Virus record (IMG/VR): IMGVR_UViG_3300025131_000454
Coordinates: 1 to 23,177 of that record
DNA from: a virus
Direction: 5' to 3' (one strand)
Length of the DNA stretch: 23,177 nt
The position numbers were made by a program, and so were the translations under genes. The notes beneath the pieces were generated by a model that was given only the letters and a program-made list of their open reading frames with translations, ran no database searches and was not told the origin of the DNA. Below, piece after piece: positions 18,201-23,177 of the stretch; position 1 is the stretch's first letter, and each line of letters starts with the position of its first letter.

Positions 18201-21200
18201 GCGGCCGTCATTGACCCAGATTACGAGAATTTTGGTGTAACTGGTGACGATCGATTTACCGCCGGCGCCGCCAAATGTTGGGCCCAAGAAAACTTTACCT
18301 TTAGTCTTTGGTTGTCGAGATCTATGGCTAGCTTGGGCCAACTCACCAACCAGATGCTCGTCCAGCTCGGGGATAATACGAACGTTGAAACCCCATACGC
18401 GAACTCCCCCAGCACGCGAGATGGTATCAGGCGCTTCTGGATTACGAACAATGATACCTCGGGAAGCGCCGAAAACGGTAAGTTTAATTTCACAATGCAG
18501 ACCGGCTATTCCACCTCCGGCGAGGGACCGGTCACCGCCACAACTTGGCAATCAGATGCATCGGTGCTTCATAATACGGGGTGGTTTCACATCTGTCTTT
18601 CTTTCGCGTCCGGGGGTCTGAATGATGGTACGGACGATAAGATTCCTGTTGTCAAGCTTTATGTTAATAATATAGAGAGAGATATATCCTCAGGATCCAA
18701 TTGGAATGTAGCTGGCCCCATGCTAGCCATTAATGGTCATTCGCGAATGGGACAGGCCAATTCAATAACGTTGCGCGGCAGCAGTATGCTAGATTTCTCT
18801 TATTGGAATGCAGCCCTTTCCGCAACTCAAGTATCTGGGGTCTTTGGACGCAACGGCACCGCCAACACTAACTATGGGGGAGGCACATACTTATCTGGGT
18901 CACAGGACTTGAGCACGCTCGTGCTCTCGGGAAGTTCGACGAACTATTGTACCTCTTCCTTAGTAGCTTGGTTGAGAATGGGATCCTATGCCTACATGGA
19001 TCGCAATTCTTGGGGCGAATATTTTACCCCCGACACCGGCTTCAGTCGCGACGGCGAGGGGTCGACCGGGTCACTTCCCCACCTCGCCGACGTCGCGATT
19101 ACTGATGGCGTTCATTTTGTAGACCCCGCCACCAACGCCGGCTCGTGGCGAGGAGGAGCCTACGACGACGAGCGCGGTGGCTACTCTGCTTCCTATACCG
19201 ACCATGAGGCCGACCTCACTATCGCCGAGATCAGTGCGTCAGCCTATTCAATTGTGGGAGGCGGTTACCAAGCGCAAGGCACCTGGGCAGGCACCGATAT
19301 GGAGCCGTTCCCATCCCAGATTTCCGGAGCAGCAGAGTTTGCAGTTCCAGCCCGTACAGGATCCGACTCCAATCAAACAGTGATAGTTAATCGATTCAGC
19401 GCCCCGGGCGGCTATGTTGTGCGAAGCCGGGGTTATATGGATCCCGCGCATGAAGAGCTATCAGCCTACAACGCACTACCGTTCCGCAATTTTGGAGTTA
19501 TGGGCTCCGGTGGATTACCTCCCAATTCAATTCAGGTTCGGGATCAAATTGACAAGCCACGTGGCTTCCAGACAAACAACAAGCTGCATTGTGGCCCATT
19601 CGGCGCGGATGCAACTTATGGAGAGGTGACCTTAGCGGAGGTGGCCGTTGACGCAAACCTTACTGTTACAGTACCTTCCTTCCATAAGATTCAAAGGAAC
19701 CCGAAGAAGACACTGACGATCACAGGCAGTCTGATTGGGCTCTCCACAGATCAGCCCCTTACCACAGGATCCCAGTACGATAACGCATTCGTACAGCATC
19801 CTGTTCCGCGTTCAGATCGCAATTATCGTTGGATTACATCTTCTCTCCGCGAAAGGGCCCCTCTTTATGGGTATGACAAGCTGGTTCCTCCCTCTACAGG
19901 AAGCTCTTATGTATATGAGTTAGCTGAGGCTCTACAAACCGGCCCGTCGGGTTCTTCTGGATCTTACACCACAGCATCGTATCCCTTTGGGACTGGTTCT
20001 GGTATGCCGGCGTATTGGTCAAGGCCTTATACAGTAGATATTACGAGCGGCAATATCAACTTTGCGGGGATGAATTATGATGAACACTCAGCGCGCTATG
20101 CTAATTTAGAGATGCATGTTCTAGAGCCGCCGATGTTTGTGCCCAATAAGCACTCGTATCTTTTCTCGGGCAGCAGAGCCGCCACCTTCGGGGAGCGAGA
20201 TAATGCTGCTTATGTTGCGGGAGGCGGCCCTGCTTGGCAGTCGTTTGGAGATCATCAAGCCGGCCAACTTGCCGGCGGCAATGGCCGCATGAGTGTAGCT
20301 TGGTGGCAATATATTCCTTCAACTGCTAGTGCCACTAGTGATACGGACGATATGAGTCCATGGCAATTTGTGAATCGATGGCGCACCGCAAGCCGCCGTA
20401 CGGTATGGTTTGAACAGTCTGGGCAAAACTGGCGTATGTATTTTGACGTCGATGGTAGTTCCAATGGTAGGGTATGGACCTCGGCGTTGTCTATGAATAA
20501 TAAGTGGCAGCATATTATTGTAACCTTCGCGGGAACCGCTAGCGCCAACACTGATCAGTCCACACTCGAAGCCCTTCGTGTCTATATAAATGGGCACCCA
20601 ATGGCGACCAGCACAAACAGCTCTAATAGAGGTCAAAGTTACCTCGGCATCGATGGCCCATTTGTAATTGGCAACAGACTATCCGCTCCGCGACCATTTA
20701 ATGGCTATCTAGATGAGATGCAAATTTATGATAAGGAGCTAACGCCGACGGAGTGTGAAGACTTATTCCGCCGCCGCGGCATAAACTTATTCGGTTTCAC
20801 GGCCAAGCCTAATCTGGTGTCATGGTATAGGTTTGGTACCACGGCTGGAGACTCTCTTGAACTAATCAAAGATGCACAACGCGGAATTGATGCCACTATG
20901 TTTTACACCACGGGGAATGTTAATATTGCAACCACAGTTCAGGTGACCTCGTTCACCCCGGCCGTTGGTTCTCTTACTAGCAGCGGCCTTTCACCACAAT
21001 TCACAGGAAGTTTCTGGAGCCACTCCTTTATTAACCTCAATCAGACATTATTAAATCTGAATGGTCCATATCAATATCCTAGTTGGAAGCAAGTAAGAAC
21101 CGGCGAGCACCCCGTGGCCAGAGCCCTCAGGGAAAACAACCGGATTTCGGTTGCCAAGCCGCCGCCCATGGTGCCGGAGTATGTTTCGGGATCTACTAAT

Positions 21201-23177
21201 CCTTCGAATATGGTAAGAGGAAAATCTTCTAATACTTTTGTGGATTTTGTGGAACAACCGGTTGTTAGCAAAACTAAGCCTTTTTTGACGGCCTTTGAAG
21301 ACAATACCGAGGACCCTTCCCCGGGCAACAACGCGGCCGTGAAGGTGACCCTTGGAAATGAAATCAACTACTTTACAAATCCTGGCCTAAACAGTCTCCT
21401 TAATTTGCAGATCGATGACCCGTCAAACGGGGCTTATGGGGAAATTCAAGAATTTATTGATGACACTGACTTAAGTGTATACGCGGGCTATAGCGAGCGA
21501 ATTTTCCCCGCCGCGCACAACGCATATCAAAAGAGAGTCCGCGGCCGCACGGCGTACAAGATTGATAATGTCTGGAATAAATTCCGGAGATATAGAAATT
21601 ACCCAGTTACTAATTCGCAGGGATATTGGGACTCCGCTAGCGCGGGGAGCGAAAATGACAGTAGTCCTTGGCCACTCGATGCGCCTATTAAGTTCAATGA
21701 GCAGCTCAACTCAATTGGATATTCTCAAGCCTCGGGGAACGCGGTTGCTCGGAGATGGTATAACAGTGGCGCCGTTCAGGCCACTAGGATTACCGGAGCA
21801 ACCCCCGGGGGCCCGATACTTGGGTCTAACATGTTGCGCGCCGCAGGCCCCAACTATGGTAGCCTGACAATAAGCTATATGTATGCCAATACTGGTTCCG
21901 GGGCAGGAGAGCTGCAGAATACATATAACAGGTTCGGCCTCGCCCTTTACAACGGTCAGGGCGGGATGAACCTTACATCCTCGAATACCACTTCCTCTAT
22001 CCCGGCACCCCCCAGTGGCACCATTCACCCGGGGGCGTCCTATGTGATGCCGTTCCTGGCGCAGCCCCGCACTGACCTCTTGCCAGTCGGAAACCCAAGT
22101 ATTACATGGCCTCTCGCCGGGTTCCACCCATGGGTTGCCCCATTCCAGGAAGGTATAGAGCCATATCGTCCTTATGAGGAATACTCAGAACTTATTCGTG
22201 TCGCCGGCAAGGACCACGCGGTTATCCCAGAATTCCGAATCAGTGAGCTACTAGAAGAATATACAGGCGAACAGCGTGGCGACTTCTTGACCAAGATCCC
22301 CACTCTTTGGTCCTTGACTGGCTCAGACATTCCAAATTCATCCGACAAAGACTTTTATAAAATTTATACTAACTCTGATTTCTTACAGTTGTTTAAGCTT
22401 GTCGACGGCGACCTCCGCGGACAACGCAGTAACCCAGAGAGGAATATACAGAGAATGGGCACAACTCTGGAGGCATCAGCACTTCTATCCTTCCTACCCT
22501 ATAAGGGACTCTATCCGGCAGAAAGAACAGTCCAGCTTGCAGCTTACTTCTCGCAGTCAATGGGGAGTATCACCCCGGGTACCAGGTACCTTGCAAATTC
22601 AGAATATATTCAAGGAACTGGCACCAATCCAAGCCGCGGCAATGTGAATTTCCCTTGCGCAGCACCAGAACAGGTCTTGAGTAGAATCTTGCTTGAGCCC
22701 CTGTTCGCGCCTGGAATTCTGCACAATACCATTAAGTCCGGGATTGCAGTAAGTCACTTTGCATTGCGGAATACCGGATCGATACCAGAATCGTTTGCAG
22801 GAGTTGGCGGCGCATATATGGGAGCGCGTATCGAGCAGACGATGAAACATGCAAGTTTTGTGTGGTATCCCGCAACAAATGCTGCAAAAGAAGGAGCTTG
22901 TGTTACCCTCCGCGAAGGCTACTACGAGTATAATTTCAACTCCTCGGCCTCAGTTCAATCGGCGTCGATTAATTCAGCTAGCTTGCCGTGCTTGAATATT
23001 GCACACAGCGGCGGCGGCTCAGACGCAGCGGCAAGCTTGTGGCCGACAGTCTATGCCTCGACCACAAGCTCCATAACTCCCTTAAGTGTTTATTGGGGCT
23101 CGCGCCAGGGCTATTACTTGCACAAAGTTCCCTTCGAAGCTATTCGTCGTCCTCAAAATTATTTGAGCAGAAGGGCC
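12228..23177 (+). CDS. Giant (>=3650 aa, unclosed) baseplate wedge protein: gpI/gp7-like segment plus multiple LamG domains
   Basis: One frame runs without a stop from ATG 12228 to the last base, so the 3' end lies outside the window. Order by residue: N-terminal segment (1-150); LamG 1 (about 155-365: VEFWM 185-189, NWHHY 268-272, YVDG 288-291, LDEFRYW 341-347); gpI/gp7-like helical segment (about 481-621) with YKSKGTEKA at 591-599; divergent LamG 2 (about 680-908); conserved helical block (about 1010-1153) with FEKFYEYYKWID (1101-1112) and ESHMLERSKY (1138-1147); LamG 3 (about 1487-1672), LamG 4 (about 2010-2212), LamG 5 (about 2688-2850); then about 800 residues with no fold I recognise. 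Position after gp25 and gp6 fits the third wedge component; LamG domains suggest binding to host surface sugars (inference). A TAG at 12222 bounds the frame on the left, and the only Shine-Dalgarno-like AGGA (12223-12226) is 1 base from the ATG, so initiation is probably coupled to the upstream stop. Confidence 0.9.
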   Translation, partial: MSFKHLFDKAGTLKTLSNKSADQIGSTIESAEFQKQDIIKERRFIPAADYGDPKSFAKFGSAERYYKDSVDRVIKTYPYDGSLKERLEWENESTEIDLYIYGDLYPRRTGYITTAVSGWGTQDTDYAGYGLSDTLEYIYLKGGPHPHPDGMSPLYLQFTGSNYYDPNSDRESNLKYDISGSGVTVEFWMKKDEFLLDDTRKEVLFDLWNNVSSSIGHYGRLRIELSGGSEDGLAKDPFRVTLLSGTTGATTASVCASNFTTASIADGNWHHYGFSFKSASAGIMSRFYVDGLLNNESTIGNAGFAEVTGALTAYIGAIQAVPESGSTYNAPAGAGKLSASLDEFRYWKTQRSSQDIGRFWFTQVGGGVNVDPMPFTDTLERANIDLGVYYKFNEGITGVEATDSTLLDYSGRLTNGAWTGYVTGSRNTGSAIISSSAAIREFEDPIIYPFHPDVSTLRSNLILSGAAHDNDNAAMIYGSFPSWMTEEDVEEGATLQKVVQVMSSYLDTLHLQIGSLNKLKDVQYTTGSNKASVYADQALASQGLIVPELFANATVLEALGDRSETEVYSKDLTEVKDLIYQNIYNNLTYIYKSKGTEKAFRNLIRCFGVDDNLIKINMYANNVEFDFITNRKNQVSTKKYVNFNTTTNANATVYQCRDPGDTTNTYGFISSSTNLTGGYSFTMQAEVIFPEKFSRSDDWYTDTNVISSSLFGIQSTTAQPTDTAGSEEAQSDPTIPADNATNFQVYAVRDYPGYGYIDSPNVQFVLTGSAGGYMPRLTSSLFLNVYDETKWNLAVKISPQRYPWIGQVPDSSDSIYLIEFEGISVDAGTIVNRFLVTGTVDTSVGGGPNRAAFVTGSRRAFIGATKTNVTGTTVNRGDTKISSCRVWLDRLTTENIEAHAYDPENYGRTDAAMDAFPFYASASQAPVQEVAAVDTLLLNWNFNQNTGSDSYGQFRVADLSSGSATLAATRNGWLGNILHYQLPGSGSNFLDSSSKVTDKDYIVSSKQNLPESIESADMITVLSQQDEVEFTRDSRPTNYFLAFEKSMSQGVSEQMLKYFASLNDLNTLIGAPVNYYRPEYKGLKFIRQKFFETVSNDEIDFEKFYEYYKWIDSALSVMLGQIAPVSLDFDPQVRTLIESHMLERSKYQNKFPFLAKSEPDLSGTIGTVASPIAVNSVINDAQGTGIESAQAPTKRATGIPAISNLGSWKYDHAPPPTASWVDGARPQPNSGSRAWWQNRAERGGPAGLQTADATGTLPAPALADRQVLLNAIRSSNDRTLNRPYRFTGGGSVVLGGVAQHPSKRKDFVYDATAPAGPPIGTSSVPRNVMSAVSGQVEKLVNTTDVYFPSQKDRLGFTLNPSINQGNTSSVQFASDYEIIGDGATFAPFSLYGVSGSDAIADEMSNFTASTMITNLHSDLVSNQTDVPMQGPFTEKFVGGRQHRHINFNSARPVSDFEYVNDKQLRIYPQQQTGGAYSYRDAPILSTGYLDEWVHLVTSSWSLSTWASFGNFWSGTNFKQMVCMGNSSEGVNRVAVDMTGNINIYTGFTTTSGHWKTSNNPLSGAGWPTASLDNAATASAHIVVTYDVDTSTHPKIYVNGVSASTLQLVAPAGTSYPPQDGGGGRLVVFAWQSDASSDNLSNWSDSMGTGSISELALWSGSLSIDEVRELYNTQTEYPGIPKLVKNTNGVWKTFSTGAFNLEYHTAYATKLNSWWRMGNGTSSVPSVTSGEAGPDSVASSSARIWDQKGTLHLTGGGSWYGSIPVTYAYSANNGFLDTYGTTWRVPGLSDNLQPITPQQLSLYGGGFIEGLKPGANALDGPETRPEGWKVVLGRTWTGTELTGGYASASGRLEVVGPQYPDGDTVPSTVPLGNVFKRPKANLSRQAYAKRPVNIKNILMTTASLSQSYSGALVHSNIGNYSKNYEVVQTSGRTQNDPFFQDQSFDFSLNPAMPVVRREGRYPLAYLLDGPTTRFASKMMRWEEDAIYWSGGPAAVIDPDYENFGVTGDDRFTAGAAKCWAQENFTFSLWLSRSMASLGQLTNQMLVQLGDNTNVETPYANSPSTRDGIRRFWITNNDTSGSAENGKFNFTMQTGYSTSGEGPVTATTWQSDASVLHNTGWFHICLSFASGGLNDGTDDKIPVVKLYVNNIERDISSGSNWNVAGPMLAINGHSRMGQANSITLRGSSMLDFSYWNAALSATQVSGVFGRNGTANTNYGGGTYLSGSQDLSTLVLSGSSTNYCTSSLVAWLRMGSYAYMDRNSWGEYFTPDTGFSRDGEGSTGSLPHLADVAITDGVHFVDPATNAGSWRGGAYDDERGGYSASYTDHEADLTIAEISASAYSIVGGGYQAQGTWAGTDMEPFPSQISGAAEFAVPARTGSDSNQTVIVNRFSAPGGYVVRSRGYMDPAHEELSAYNALPFRNFGVMGSGGLPPNSIQVRDQIDKPRGFQTNNKLHCGPFGADATYGEVTLAEVAVDANLTVTVPSFHKIQRNPKKTLTITGSLIGLSTDQPLTTGSQYDNAFVQHPVPRSDRNYRWITSSLRERAPLYGYDKLVPPSTGSSYVYELAEALQTGPSGSSGSYTTASYPFGTGSGMPAYWSRPYTVDITSGNINFAGMNYDEHSARYANLEMHVLEPPMFVPNKHSYLFSGSRAATFGERDNAAYVAGGGPAWQSFGDHQAGQLAGGNGRMSVAWWQYIPSTASATSDTDDMSPWQFVNRWRTASRRTVWFEQSGQNWRMYFDVDGSSNGRVWTSALSMNNKWQHIIVTFAGTASANTDQSTLEALRVYINGHPMATSTNSSNRGQSYLGIDGPFVIGNRLSAPRPFNGYLDEMQIYDKELTPTECEDLFRRRGINLFGFTAKPNLVSWYRFGTTAGDSLELIKDAQRGIDATMFYTTGNVNIATTVQVTSFTPAVGSLTSSGLSPQFTGSFWSHSFINLNQTLLNLNGPYQYPSWKQVRTGEHPVARALRENNRISVAKPPPMVPEYVSGSTNPSNMVRGKSSNTFVDFVEQPVVSKTKPFLTAFEDNTEDPSPGNNAAVKVTLGNEINYFTNPGLNSLLNLQIDDPSNGAYGEIQEFIDDTDLSVYAGYSERIFPAAHNAYQKRVRGRTAYKIDNVWNKFRRYRNYPVTNSQGYWDSASAGSENDSSPWPLDAPIKFNEQLNSIGYSQASGNAVARRWYNSGAVQATRITGATPGGPILGSNMLRAAGPNYGSLTISYMYANTGSGAGELQNTYNRFGLALYNGQGGMNLTSSNTTSSIPAPPSGTIHPGASYVMPFLAQPRTDLLPVGNPSITWPLAGFHPWVAPFQEGIEPYRPYEEYSELIRVAGKDHAVIPEFRISELLEEYTGEQRGDFLTKIPTLWSLTGSDIPNSSDKDFYKIYTNSDFLQLFKLVDGDLRGQRSNPERNIQRMGTTLEASALLSFLPYKGLYPAERTVQLAAYFSQSMGSITPGTRYLANSEYIQGTGTNPSRGNVNFPCAAPEQVLSRILLEPLFAPGILHNTIKSGIAVSHFALRNTGSIPESFAGVGGAYMGARIEQTMKHASFVWYPATNAAKEGACVTLREGYYEYNFNSSASVQSASINSASLPCLNIAHSGGGSDAAASLWPTVYASTTSSITPLSVYWGSRQGYYLHKVPFEAIRRPQNYLSRRA
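12690..13322 (+). other. LamG/concanavalin-like domain 1 of the giant protein
   Basis: Residues about 155-365. The core pattern of Laminin_G_3 is visible: YLQFTGS opening strand, VEFWM (185-189), an NWHHYGF strand (268-274), a YVDG turn (288-291), a YIGA strand, and the closing LDEFRYW (341-347). It is followed by a YYKFNEG header strand at 389-395. Confidence 0.8.
13669..14090 (+). other. P2 gpI / T4 gp7-like wedge segment of the giant protein
   Basis: Residues about 481-621 are helical and lack the Gly/Ser/Thr bias of the flanking domains. The segment ends in YIYKSKGTEKAFRNLIRCFG (589-608), which resembles the KGT-containing C-terminal helix of tail protein I-type wedge proteins. Context (next to gp25 and gp6) supports the match, but the assignment rests on motif memory, not on an alignment. 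Confidence 0.55.
14265..14951 (+). other. Divergent LamG-like domain 2 of the giant protein
   Basis: Residues about 680-908. SFTMQAEVIFP (680-690), a KWNLAVKI strand (790-797) and the closing element KISSCRVWLDRLTTENIEAH (880-899) match the start, middle and end of a LamG-3 fold, with a long inserted loop. It is weaker than domains 1, 4 and 5. Confidence 0.55.
15256..15690 (+). other. Conserved helical block of the giant protein
   Basis: Residues about 1010-1153, rich in charged and aromatic residues: FEKFYEYYKWID (1101-1112), a hydrophobic stretch around MLGQIAPVS, then ESHMLERSKYQNKFP (1138-1152). It reads as a structural wedge segment, not a LamG domain. I infer it belongs with the gpI/gp7-like segment, separated from it by LamG 2. 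Confidence 0.5.
16686..17243 (+). other. LamG/concanavalin-like domain 3 of the giant protein
   Basis: Residues about 1487-1672. It shows a WVHLVTSSW strand (1492-1500), the KIYVNGVSAS hairpin (YVNG at 1596-1599) and the closing ISELALWSGSLSIDEVRELY (1651-1670), all typical of LamG-3. It is followed by a WWRMG header at 1713-1717. Confidence 0.7.
18255..18863 (+). other. LamG/concanavalin-like domain 4 of the giant protein
   Basis: Residues about 2010-2212. FTFSLWL (2023-2029), GWFHICLSF (2118-2126), LYVNN (2144-2148) and the closing MLDFSYWNAALSATQVSGVF (2187-2206) give the complete LamG-3 pattern. It is followed by the AWLRMG header at 2247-2252. Confidence 0.8.
20289..20777 (+). other. 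LamG/concanavalin-like domain 5 of the giant protein
   Basis: Residues about 2688-2850. MSVAWW (2688-2693), KWQHIIVTF (2759-2767), VYINGHP (2785-2791) and GYLDEMQIYDKELTPTECED (2826-2845) form a textbook LamG-3 series. It is followed by the SWYRFG header at 2865-2870. Confidence 0.85.

Noticed and set aside
18012-18551. Antisense open frame of 179 codons opposite the giant gene
   Set aside because: It lies wholly within a confident LamG-coding region, its translation has no domain-like pattern, and no ribosome site or gap supports it. It is a shadow of GC-rich codons on the + strand.
18911-18926. Perfect inverted repeat GAGCAC-GCTC-GTGCTC, a possible hairpin terminator
   Set aside because: No T-run follows it, it lies mid-gene in the giant frame, and its codons read through normally.
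20262-20282. GCCGGC-CAACTT-GCCGGC palindromic pair
   Set aside because: It codes for an Ala-Gly-rich linker just before LamG 5 and is explained by codon choice. There is no sign of a regulatory role.

Overview
This window is a compact, single-strand block of tail/baseplate genes from a large tailed bacteriophage (Caudoviricetes) with a contractile, T4/P2-type baseplate. Two wedge proteins support this: a gp25/W-family protein (8496-8879) and a gp6/J-family protein (8898-10688). No bacterial housekeeping gene, tRNA, CRISPR array or insertion sequence is visible. Codon use is mixed and base composition looks mid-range by eye. The gene styles resemble large T4-like phages of aquatic environments, but the host cannot be read from this sequence.

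Layout, all on the + strand with almost no intergenic DNA: (1) 1-1323, a protein open at the left edge whose C-terminus is a zinc D,D-peptidase of the M15/VanY type, a candidate tail lysin or hub enzyme; (2) 1344-2318, a 324-aa putative spike or hub-associated protein with an HTH (His-Thr-His) triplet near its C-terminal third; (3) 2321-8458, a 2045-aa protein of unknown function; (4) 8496-8879, gp25/W-like wedge or sheath initiator; (5) 8898-10688, gp6/J-like wedge; (6) 10688-12220, a 510-aa protein with an N-terminal DNRLRE/CBM96-like beta domain; (7) 12228 to beyond the right edge, an unclosed frame of at least 3650 codons. This last protein holds a P2 gpI/T4 gp7-like segment near its N-terminus and at least four, probably five, LamG/concanavalin-like domains alternating with short W-x-R-x-G-type strands.

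The order W (gp25), J (gp6), then a gpI/gp7-like protein matches the conserved order of contractile-tail wedge genes. The inferred working model is as follows. Genes 1-2 form or decorate the central hub and spike and cut peptidoglycan peptides during DNA entry. gp25 and gp6 build the wedge ring. The giant last protein combines the third wedge component with a large peripheral array of carbohydrate-binding-like beta-sandwich domains. The 510-aa protein inserted between J and the gpI-like gene is probably another peripheral or receptor-facing component. The 2045-aa protein is the main unexplained piece.

The most unusual features are the giant wedge/LamG fusion (about 11 kb of uninterrupted frame, still open) and the 2045-aa unknown placed between spike and gp25. 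There is no stretch over 300 bases without a gene; the longest gap is 37 bases (8459-8495).
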